Assembly (NCBI GenBank): GCA_963836735.1
Contig: CAWIKP010000025.1
Location: forward strand, 186,001-250,000
DNA: 64,000 nt
Origin: JACCXG01 sp963836735
GTDB lineage: Bacteria > Acidobacteriota > Vicinamibacteria > Vicinamibacterales > 2-12-FULL-66-21
Reading direction: 5' to 3'
Both the position numbers and the translations under genes were made by a program. Under the pieces are notes generated by a model, which was given only the letters and a program-made list of their open reading frames with translations, was not told the origin of the DNA and ran no database searches. This document shows positions 47,655 through 54,883 of the stretch, piece by piece (the first letter of the stretch is position 1; each line of letters starts with the position of its first letter).

Positions 47655-48893
47655 CTAGGACATTGTCTTGAACAGCGGAATCACCCGGCGGTACGTGACG
47701 ATGCGCCAGAGCCACTCAGCCGGACCGAACTGAGCGCGCTCCAGCCACCAGCGGCTGAGGAAAATTTGAAGAACGAAGAACGCGAGGGCGCCGAGGACTG
47801 CCGCGGTCAGCGACAACCGCCCAAAGAGCCCGAACCCGATGCCGTAGAAGATCACCACGCCGGCCACGCTGTGCATCAGGTAATTCGAGAGGGCCATGCG
47901 GCCCACCGGCGCCAGCGGTTCCATCAGCCGCGGCGCGCGCGCGAACAGCAGCCACAGGCCGGCCGCATAGCCGAGAGCCTGCAGTGGGACTCCGATCGAC
48001 TTGATTACCGTCTCGATCAACCCCAGTACCGACGGCGGGCCAAGGGCGTGTTCGCCGAGCGCCCAGCCTGCCAGCGACAGCGGCAGCCCGATCGCCAGGC
48101 CGGCAACGAAGGCGTTCGTCGCGAAGCGGCGGTGTTCGTCGAGGCGGGAGAGCAGGTTGTTGCGTCCGGCGTAGAAGCCGAGCAGGAACATGCCGACCAC
48201 GCGCGGGAAGAACATCAGCAGCAGCCGCCGCACGATATTCGCCGCCGTGAACACGACGTTGCCGGCGAGGATTTGAACGTAATTGCCGTGGGCGAAGCTC
48301 TGCACCGCGGTGGCGAGAATGGCCGGTAGTTCGGCGGTCGCCTCGCCCGTGGCCGGCTGCGCCGGCTGTCCAACGGCAGCGAGCAGAATCGCGTACAGCG
48401 CGATTGGCGCCACCAGCATCGCCGCTGCCCAGCGAAGCACGGCTCGATCGTCGCGCCGCAGGAACGGCACCAGCACGAATCCCAGGAGGGCGTAGGTGAC
48501 CAGGATGTCGCCGAACCAGATGAGGAGTGTGTGAACCAGGCCGATCAGCAGCAGCCCGAGCAGCCGCCGCTTGAACAACCTCGCGGGATCGGCGCCGCGC
48601 GCTGCCGCCCGCTGCACGAAGACGGCGAACCCTACCCCGAACAGAAACGAGAACAGCGAATAGAACTTCGCCTCGACCAGCGTGGCCAGCAGGAACCAGG
48701 TGATCCCGTCTGCGGTTTCGTTTCTGAGGATGGTGTGCGCGGATGCGGGAGTAAAACCATACCCGGACAACGCGTCGATGTTGATCAGCAGGATGCCCAG
48801 GACGGCCACACCGCGGATGCCGTCCAGCACGGCGACACGTTCACCAGCAGCGACAGGCGCGCTGACCGCCGGGGCGACGTTGGGAACAGTCAC
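47655..48893 (-). CDS. DUF418-domain membrane protein
   Basis: ~412 residues from a GTG at 48893 (VTVPNVAP). The start YeiB-like segment VLDGIRGVAVLGILLINIDALSGYG is the DUF418/acyltransferase-3-like signature, followed by about ten hydrophobic helices. The C-terminal DUF418 part is AALFFVLQIFLSRWWLERAQFGPAEWLWR-type (visible near the end, with the conserved WR and PL). The function is uncertain; relatives are thought to be membrane transferases or permeases. It starts 26 nt from the DUF1569 stop on the same strand. Confidence 0.85.
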   Translation of the reverse strand: MTVPNVAPAVSAPVAAGERVAVLDGIRGVAVLGILLINIDALSGYGFTPASAHTILRNETADGITWFLLATLVEAKFYSLFSFLFGVGFAVFVQRAAARGADPARLFKRRLLGLLLIGLVHTLLIWFGDILVTYALLGFVLVPFLRRDDRAVLRWAAAMLVAPIALYAILLAAVGQPAQPATGEATAELPAILATAVQSFAHGNYVQILAGNVVFTAANIVRRLLLMFFPRVVGMFLLGFYAGRNNLLSRLDEHRRFATNAFVAGLAIGLPLSLAGWALGEHALGPPSVLGLIETVIKSIGVPLQALGYAAGLWLLFARAPRLMEPLAPVGRMALSNYLMHSVAGVVIFYGIGFGLFGRLSLTAAVLGALAFFVLQIFLSRWWLERAQFGPAEWLWRIVTYRRVIPLFKTMS

Positions 48894-48918
48894 GGGTTGA
48901 TGACGGACGGCCTCATCG

Positions 48919-49377
48919 TTACACGCCGAACTGCCGCAGATGATGATCCATGTGCAGGTAGCCCCAGCGCTTCCAGCCATCGGTCGTCATGGCACCGAAA
49001 ATCGGATGGGTCGGGCACAAGCCATCCGCCCCGGCTGCGCAGAATCGAGCCATGAGCTCGAGAAGCTGTATCCGATCGCGCTCGAACTCCGTCGGCGGTG
49101 TGCCGCCCACACCCTGTTCGGCTTCGGGCACCGTTTTGATCCGGCCGCGCGGCCACGGCACCGGGAGGCTGAGCGCCACGAATCGAATCAGCGGCCCCCA
49201 CGGTCCGCCCCTCGGTGCGGCCTGCCGTTCGTTCAGCGACATCCTGAACGCGTCGCTCAGATGGCAGATCGCCTGGTGCGGCGTCATGCTGCCCCAGTGT
49301 CGAACGCTGTCGGGCCGAAGCCGCAGGACCCGGGCTTCGAGGCCGGGGCGCGATGCCGTATCGAGCCGGCTCCCCAT
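48919..49377 (-). CDS. DUF1569/DinB-like protein
   Basis: 152 residues with the DUF1569 layout: SVRHWGSMTPHQAICHLSDAFRM provides the metal-ligand His of the DinB-like four-helix bundle, and YLHMDHHLRQFGV at the end supplies two more His. It probably belongs to the DinB/YfiT metal-dependent superfamily, members of which transfer small thiols or damage-repair groups. It lies directly after a truncated NAD(P)-binding fragment. Confidence 0.75.
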   Translation of the reverse strand: MGSRLDTASRPGLEARVLRLRPDSVRHWGSMTPHQAICHLSDAFRMSLNERQAAPRGGPWGPLIRFVALSLPVPWPRGRIKTVPEAEQGVGGTPPTEFERDRIQLLELMARFCAAGADGLCPTHPIFGAMTTDGWKRWGYLHMDHHLRQFGV

Positions 49378-49379
49378 CG

Positions 49380-49472
49380 CTATCCCTGAGCGACGACGGA
49401 ATGACCGGCGGCCAGCAGCTGCGGAATCATCCGGCCGGCGGCCGCGGAGCCGCCCGCCACGAAAACCTTCAT
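49380..49472 (-). pseudogene. N-terminal fragment of an NAD(P)-binding epimerase
   Basis: Only 30 codons: MKVFVAGGSAAAGRMIPQLL followed by AAGHSVVAQG and a stop. This is the first beta-alpha-beta (GxxGxxG-like) of an extended-SDR epimerase/NmrA protein, cut before the rest of the enzyme. The DUF1569 start codon lies three bases beyond the stop, so the downstream part was probably removed by deletion. It is preceded by the small CxxC protein on the same strand. Confidence 0.55.
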
Positions 49473-49476
49473 GGCT

Positions 49477-49674
49477 TCAGTGAACGACCTCGTCGACCTC
49501 GTCCTCGATTTCGAGGTGAGGAATGTCCATCGTCCTGATGGCGTGCAGGGCGGCGCCCACCGCTTCGGCAGCGGTTCTGTCGGTGCCGCGGAGCTCACGA
49601 TGCAGCTGCCGCAGCGCGCGCAGCACTCGTGCGCGGTCGAACCGCTGTCCCTCACAGTGCTCGCAAAAGCTCAT
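49477..49674 (-). CDS. Small CxxC protein upstream of the truncated epimerase
   Basis: 65 residues: MSFCEHCEGQRFDRARVLRA gives an N-terminal CxxC, followed by two helices rich in Arg/Leu/Ala and an acidic C-terminus. It may bind a metal or act as a zinc ribbon. It ends five bases before the epimerase-fragment start, so it once formed an operon with the lost enzyme. I do not recognise the family. Confidence 0.45.
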   Translation of the reverse strand: MSFCEHCEGQRFDRARVLRALRQLHRELRGTDRTAAEAVGAALHAIRTMDIPHLEIEDEVDEVVH

Positions 49675-49806
49675 CGTCCCACTCCACGAATCGTGATTCG
49701 CTCGGCCATCGGCCCATCATATCCGTTGCGGCGCATGAGAGGCACCGCCGCGCGGGAAGGACTGCGACCCTTCGCTAAAGGCGGCGGAACCGGATATGTT
49801 CCTGAT

Positions 49807-51219
49807 ATGACGCTTCATCGCCTGGCCATCCTCTTCGTCTCGGCCCTCACGGTTCTGTCGGCGCAGGACCGCTCAGCCCACGATCGGCTCGCCCGCGACA
49901 TCTACGAACAGCTCGTCAACATCAACACGGCGCCGACCGCGGGCACGACCAGGGCCGCCGAGGCCATGGCGAAGCGGCTGCTCGATGCCGGGTTCTCCCC
50001 GGCCGACGTTCGCGTGCTCGGCGCACAGCCGGATCAGCACAATCTGGTCGCGCGGCTTCGCGGCAGCGGGGCCGCGCGGCCCATCCTCCTGCTGGCGCAC
50101 CTCGACGTGGTGGAAGCGCGCAGGGAAGACTGGTCGGTCGATCCGTTCGTCTTCCTCGAGAAGGACGGGTACTTCTACGGTCGTGGCACCACCGACGACA
50201 AGGCGCAGGCAGCCATCTGGATCGCCACGTTGATTCGGCTGAAACAGGAGGGCGTGGTGCCCAATCGAGATCTGATTGTCGCGCTGACCGCCGACGAGGA
50301 AGGGGGCGGCGAGGCCAATGGGGTCGCCTGGCTGTTGAAGAACCATCGCGACCTCATCGACGCCGAGTACTGCTTGAACGAGGGAGGCGGTGGTCAAATC
50401 AAGAGCGGGCGGAAAATCGTCAACGAGGTGCAGGCCGCCGAGAAGCATTACGCCACGTTCGTTCTGGAAGTGACGAACAAAGGCGGACACAGCTCGCTGC
50501 CCGAAAAGGACAATGCCATCTATCGGCTGGCGCAGGCGGTCTCGAAGCTCTCGGATTACGAGTTCCCGGTCCACCTCACCGAGGTCACCCGGGCGTTCTT
50601 CGGGCGGACGGCCGGCGTGGTCGGAGGGCAGGACGGCGCGGACATGAAGGCGGTGAGTGGAGCGAAACCGGATCCGGCCGCGGCGGCGCGGCTCTCGAAG
50701 ACGGCGCTCTACAACGCGCTGCTTCGGACGACCTGCATTCCCACCAGGCTCGACGCGGGGCACGCGGAGAATGCGCTGCCGCAGATGGCCCGCGCGACCG
50801 TCAACTGCCGCATCATCCCGAGCGAGGATCCCGTCGAAGTCCGCGCCACGCTCGAGCGGCTGGTCAATGACCCGGCGGTCAAGGTCACGCCGGCGTCCAA
50901 CAGCGCCCCGGTCAGCCCGGCATCGCCGCTGCGGCCTGACCTGATGCAGGCGATCGAGCGCGTCAACGCCGAGCTCTTCCCCGGTATCCCGGTCATCCCG
51001 GTCATGTCCACGGGCGCGACCGACGGCGCGTATCTCCGGACTGGCGGTCTCCCGACCTACGGGGTGTCCGGGATCTTCGAGGACATCGATGACGTGCGGG
51101 CGCACGGCCGCGACGAGCGCCTCGGGGTCAGCGCCTTCTACGAGGCGCGGGAATTCCTGTATCGGCTGCTGCGCGCTGTGGCGCCGTCGGGTGCGGGAGG
51201 CTCCGGAGTGGCGAAGTAG
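49807..51219 (+). CDS. M20-family metallopeptidase, exported
   Basis: 470 residues. Start ATG 49807 gives a short signal peptide (RLAILFVSALTVLSA). Di-zinc M20 landmarks: LLLAHLDVVEARREDW (first His/Asp), GRGTTDDKAQAAIW (bridging Asp), the catalytic Glu of LTADEEGGGEANGV and a late His in DDVRAHGRDERLG. The dimerisation domain occupies ~220-340 (FVLEVTNKGGHSSLPEKDNAIY). It is similar to carboxypeptidase/dipeptidase members secreted by Acidobacteriota. A weak TATGTT box six bases before the ATG might again mark a leaderless transcript. REP copies begin seven bases after the stop. Confidence 0.9.
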   Translation: MTLHRLAILFVSALTVLSAQDRSAHDRLARDIYEQLVNINTAPTAGTTRAAEAMAKRLLDAGFSPADVRVLGAQPDQHNLVARLRGSGAARPILLLAHLDVVEARREDWSVDPFVFLEKDGYFYGRGTTDDKAQAAIWIATLIRLKQEGVVPNRDLIVALTADEEGGGEANGVAWLLKNHRDLIDAEYCLNEGGGGQIKSGRKIVNEVQAAEKHYATFVLEVTNKGGHSSLPEKDNAIYRLAQAVSKLSDYEFPVHLTEVTRAFFGRTAGVVGGQDGADMKAVSGAKPDPAAAARLSKTALYNALLRTTCIPTRLDAGHAENALPQMARATVNCRIIPSEDPVEVRATLERLVNDPAVKVTPASNSAPVSPASPLRPDLMQAIERVNAELFPGIPVIPVMSTGATDGAYLRTGGLPTYGVSGIFEDIDDVRAHGRDERLGVSAFYEAREFLYRLLRAVAPSGAGGSGVAK

Positions 51220-51225
51220 CGGCGC

Positions 51226-51299
51226 GGGGTCAGATCTCGATTTTTCACGGGTTCGGCGGGCCTTCGCCGTCGAACACTGGGGTCAGATCTCGATTTTTC
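51226..51299. repeat. REP pair 1 (GGGGTCAGATCTCGATTTTTC), direct orientation
   Basis: Two copies at 51226-51246 and 51279-51299, both on plus, with an identical 21-nt core and a ~32-nt spacer. They directly follow the M20 gene. Confidence 0.85.
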
Positions 51300-51344
51300 A
51301 CAGGTTAGGCTGGCGCCGCCTGAGGGCCGACGACAGTCCTGGTG

Positions 51345-51677
51345 TCAGCTGGTGGTCTTCTTGCTGCGCGGCTTACGTGCGCGAGGCAATGGGGCTTCGT
51401 CGGCCGGCTCCGCCAGAAGCTCGCGGCGGATCACTTCCTGGAGCAGGCTGCGGGCCAGGTTGTTCTGAGGATTCAGCAGCAGAGCGGATTCGAGCGCCCC
51501 GCTCGCCGCGTCGAGGTGCCCAGCCTCGAGGCAGCAGCGCGCCAGGCGCGTCCACGCTCCTTCATTGTGGGGCTCGAGCCGCGTGAGCTCTTCATTGACC
51601 GCCCGGGCATCAGCCCCAAAATCACCGCGCTTCGCGAAGTCGACGGCTTGCTGCTGTAGAGATGAGATGTCGGCCAC
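51345..51677 (-). CDS. Small TPR protein, paralogue of the N-terminus at 28729-29809
   Basis: 110 residues from a GTG at 51677. Two TPR-type helices pairs: QQQAVDFAKRGDFGADARAVN, NEGAWTRLARCCLEAGHLDAA and LLNPQNNLARSLLQEVIRRE, then a basic tail (PRARKPRSKKTTS). It repeats the first ~75 residues of the other TPR protein but lacks its C-terminal domain. It is enclosed by REP copies on both sides. The function is unknown; a scaffold or adaptor is likely. Confidence 0.75.
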   Translation of the reverse strand: MADISSLQQQAVDFAKRGDFGADARAVNEELTRLEPHNEGAWTRLARCCLEAGHLDAASGALESALLLNPQNNLARSLLQEVIRRELLAEPADEAPLPRARKPRSKKTTS

Positions 51678-51704
51678 ACCCGATTCTATGCCACGGGGTG
51701 CCAC

Positions 51705-51883
51705 GGGGTCAGATCTCGATTTTTCGAGGACGCGCCAGATCCGCTGGGGTCAGATCTCGATCGTCCGGCCCGGCCCGTGCCGCGGATGGAAAATCGAGAT
51801 CTGACCCCGCCGTTCCAGGGCCAGATCTCGATTCTTCCGGAGGTCGGACTGTGCTGGGCATTGGAAAATCGAGATCTGACCCC
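51705..51883. repeat. REP cluster 2: five copies in mixed orientation
   Basis: Forward copies at 51705-51725, 51746-51761 (3' end diverged) and 51818-51838 (GGGCCAGATCTCGATTCTTC variant). Reverse copies at 51789-51808 and 51863-51883. Forward and reverse copies face each other as BIME-like pairs (51746/51789 and 51818/51863), each able to form a hairpin. They fill the space between the TPR gene start and the kinase promoter region. Confidence 0.85.
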
Positions 51884-51993
51884 GGAACGCCCGCCGATTA
51901 GGCGGGCTCGACGGCCGTAAGTCGCACGCCTGCTAGAATGTAGTCTCCCCTGCAGGTGCCAGCGCGCTGCGTGCCGGACGCAGCTCCGGACCA
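51884..51993 (+). promoter_or_regulatory. Promoter region of the kinase gene with TAGAAT box
   Basis: About 110 nt between the last REP copy and the kinase ATG. TAGAAT at ~51934 has the form of a -10 box; a start a few bases further would leave a ~50-nt leader. No clear Shine-Dalgarno precedes the ATG, and no operator or riboswitch is recognisable. Confidence 0.35.
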
Positions 51994-54843
51994 ATGACCC
52001 CAAGCGTCGTTTCACATTACAGGCTGTTGAATCCCCTTGGCGAAGGCGGCATGGGGGTCGTGTATCGCGCCGAAGACCTGCAGCTTGGACGGGAAGTGGC
52101 AATCAAGCTGCTGCGGACGGAAGCCGTCACCTCGACCGAGTGGCTGGCGAGGTTCGAGCGCGAGGCGAAGCTGGCTTCCTCCCTTCAGCATCCGCACATC
52201 TGTACGATTCACGAGCTCGGTGAACATGGCGGCCAGCCGTTCATCGCCATGGAACTGCTGGAGGGCCGGACTGTCAAGCAGTTGATTGAGGAAGGCCCGA
52301 TCCCCGCGGCACGCGTCCTGAACTTCGCGAGGCAGGTCGCGGAGGCGCTCGACGTCGCGCACCGGCGTGGCATCATCCATCGCGACATCAAGCCCGCGAA
52401 CCTGTTCGTGACACACGGCGATCGCGTCAAGGTGCTCGATTTCGGCCTTGCCAAGATCGCTTCCGACGCGGCAGCGCCCGTCTCAATGACGGCATCCTCT
52501 CCGACGCTCACCAGCGTGCACTCGCCCGAGCTCACGCGAACCGGGAGCACTGTCGGCACTGCCTCTTACATGGCACCCGAACAGGCGCAGGGTCAACCCG
52601 TCGATGCGCGGACCGATCTCTTTTCGCTCGGCGCGGTCCTTTACGAAATGGCGACCGCCCGACGGGCATTCGGGGGCGACGACATCCCCCTGATCGTCAT
52701 GAAGATCATCAACGGCATCGTGGTTCCGCCGCGGGCGATCAACGAGTCCATCCCGCCCGGGCTCGAGGCGATCATCCAGAAGCTGATGGCGGTCGATCCT
52801 CAGCAGCGGTATCAGACGGCCGGCGAGCTGCTGACCGACGTGACCAGTGCCGCGCAGCATCTCGAGATCGAGGCGCGGAAGTCGGACCCGAAGGCGTCGG
52901 AGATCGTGACGCCGCTGCCGCGCCGCGGTCGAAAGGGCAGGATCGCCGCCGCGACCGCTCTCGTCCTGGCAGGGGGCACGGCCGTGATTTGGCTCATGAA
53001 CCGCACCCCCGCCTTGACCGATCGGGACAGCATCGTCATCGCCCAGTTCGAGAACACGACCTCGGATCCCGTGTTCGACGAAACATTGTTGACGGCGCTC
53101 AAGGTGCACCTTGGACAGTCACCGTTCCTCGACATCATCCCGGACCAGCGCATCCGCGAAACCCTGGAGTCGATGAATCGGCGGGCCGGCGATCGCCTCG
53201 AGCACGAAGTGGCGCGCGAGGTGTGCCAGCGCCTGAGCGTCAAGGCGATGCTCGAAGGATCCATCGCGGCGCTTGGCAGCCACTATGTAGTGACGCTCAC
53301 GGCCACCGATTGCCAGACCGGTGAGTCGCTGGCCCGCACGCAGGCAGAGGCGACCAGCAAAGAGCGCGTCCTTGCGGAGCTCGGCACGATTTCGTCCTCG
53401 ATGCGGACGCAGCTCGGCGAGTCCCTGCCTTCCATTCGACGCTTCGACGTCCCCATCGAGCAGGCGACGACGCCGTCGCTGGCAGCTCTCAAGGCGTATA
53501 CGCTCGGGCAAGAGGAGCGGCGGCGCGGCCGCGAGCTCGAATCGGTCGCGTTCTTCAACCAGGCGATCGAGAACGATCGCGAGTTCGCCGCGGCCTACAT
53601 CACGCTGTCGACGGTCTACGGCAGCCTGGGCGAGTGGCGGCGCAGCGAGGAATTCGCGAAGCGCGCCAACGCAGTGACCAGACCGCTCAGCGAGCGCGAG
53701 CGGCTGTTGATCGCCTATCAGTACCACGACCGGGTGACCGGGAATCAGGACTCGGCCGCCGATGCGCTGGAGCTGTGGAAGGCGGCGTATCCGCGCGACT
53801 TCAGGCCTGCCAACGCGCTCGCGGTGATCTACAACCGCACCGGCCGATACGATCGGGCGGTCGCCGAGGCACAGGAAGCGCTGCGCCGCAGTCCTGGCCA
53901 TCCGTTTCCCCTGTCGAACGCGGCGTTCGCGTTCCGGGCGCTCGGCCGCGATACCGATGCACGCAAGGCCGCGGAGGAGGCCGTCAAGCTGGGGGTCGAG
54001 ACCACGCCTACTCGGCGTATCCTGTATCAGCTGGGAGTGGTCGCGGGTGACGGTTCCGCCGCGGCTCACCTGGCCTGGGCGAAAGGCAAGCCGCGCGAGT
54101 TCGATCTGGTGTCCGCCGAGGCGCAGAGCGCCGCATTCGATGGCCGGCTTCGTGGGGCCAGCACCCTGTATCAACGCGCGATCGACCTTGCCCTGGCGCG
54201 CGGTCTCAGCGGAACAGCGTCCGGCTACGCGGCGCACCTGGCCTGGACGGAGGCCCTCTATCGCGATCCACGCGCTCCAGCCGATCACATCAAGCGTGTG
54301 ATCGCGCGGAGCGATGCCGACACCGAGTCGCCGGGGACAGTCCCCCGGTTCCGCGCCGCCGCGGCATTCGGACTGGCAGGCATGGTGGATGAGGCGCAAT
54401 CGCTCATCAGCGATGCCGATCGTCGCTACCCGGATTCGACGTTCGTGCACACGGTCCTGATGCCGACGACACGCGCTGCCGTCGCGCTCTTCGAAGGGCG
54501 CGCAGCAGAGGCGATCGCTGCGCTGCGCAACGCCACGCCGACCGAGCTCGGGACCGTCGCGGGGCTCGTGCCCTTCTACCTGCGCGGCGAGGCGCACCTG
54601 ATGAAGCGCGAATACTCCGAGGCGATCCGACAGTACGAGTCCATTCTTCAGCATCGCGGCGTCGATCCACTGTCTCCGGTCGTGCCGCTCGCCCACCTCG
54701 GCATCGCGCGCGCGCAGGCCCGATCCGGTGACAGCCATGCTGCGCGGCAGGCCTACGAGGCACTCTTCGCGATCTGGAAGTCCGCGGACGCGGACTTCGC
54801 GCCGCTGCTCGCTGCCCGTGCAGAATACTCCGCGCTGAAGTAG
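51994..54843 (+). CDS. Active Ser/Thr protein kinase with TPR sensor region
   Basis: 949 residues. The Hanks-type kinase is N-terminal: glycine loop LGEGGMGVVYRA, Lys38 (AIKLL), HRD with Asp131 (HRDIKPANLF), DFG Asp149 and APEQAQGQ in the activation segment; all catalytic residues are present. A transmembrane helix (~residues 310-330, ATALVLAGGTAVIWL) separates it from an extracytoplasmic part. That part begins with FENTTSDPVFDETLLTALKVHL, a TolB-like/CsgG-like domain common in Acidobacteriota kinases, then TPR repeats to the C-terminus (EEFAKRANAVTRPLSERERLL, FAFRALGRDTDARKAAEEA). It is probably an envelope sensor kinase. Confidence 0.93.
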   Translation: MTPSVVSHYRLLNPLGEGGMGVVYRAEDLQLGREVAIKLLRTEAVTSTEWLARFEREAKLASSLQHPHICTIHELGEHGGQPFIAMELLEGRTVKQLIEEGPIPAARVLNFARQVAEALDVAHRRGIIHRDIKPANLFVTHGDRVKVLDFGLAKIASDAAAPVSMTASSPTLTSVHSPELTRTGSTVGTASYMAPEQAQGQPVDARTDLFSLGAVLYEMATARRAFGGDDIPLIVMKIINGIVVPPRAINESIPPGLEAIIQKLMAVDPQQRYQTAGELLTDVTSAAQHLEIEARKSDPKASEIVTPLPRRGRKGRIAAATALVLAGGTAVIWLMNRTPALTDRDSIVIAQFENTTSDPVFDETLLTALKVHLGQSPFLDIIPDQRIRETLESMNRRAGDRLEHEVAREVCQRLSVKAMLEGSIAALGSHYVVTLTATDCQTGESLARTQAEATSKERVLAELGTISSSMRTQLGESLPSIRRFDVPIEQATTPSLAALKAYTLGQEERRRGRELESVAFFNQAIENDREFAAAYITLSTVYGSLGEWRRSEEFAKRANAVTRPLSERERLLIAYQYHDRVTGNQDSAADALELWKAAYPRDFRPANALAVIYNRTGRYDRAVAEAQEALRRSPGHPFPLSNAAFAFRALGRDTDARKAAEEAVKLGVETTPTRRILYQLGVVAGDGSAAAHLAWAKGKPREFDLVSAEAQSAAFDGRLRGASTLYQRAIDLALARGLSGTASGYAAHLAWTEALYRDPRAPADHIKRVIARSDADTESPGTVPRFRAAAAFGLAGMVDEAQSLISDADRRYPDSTFVHTVLMPTTRAAVALFEGRAAEAIAALRNATPTELGTVAGLVPFYLRGEAHLMKREYSEAIRQYESILQHRGVDPLSPVVPLAHLGIARAQARSGDSHAARQAYEALFAIWKSADADFAPLLAARAEYSALK

Positions 54844-54883
54844 AGTCGGACTGGCGGCCGGCGCCCGGCTCCACGTTCAGACT

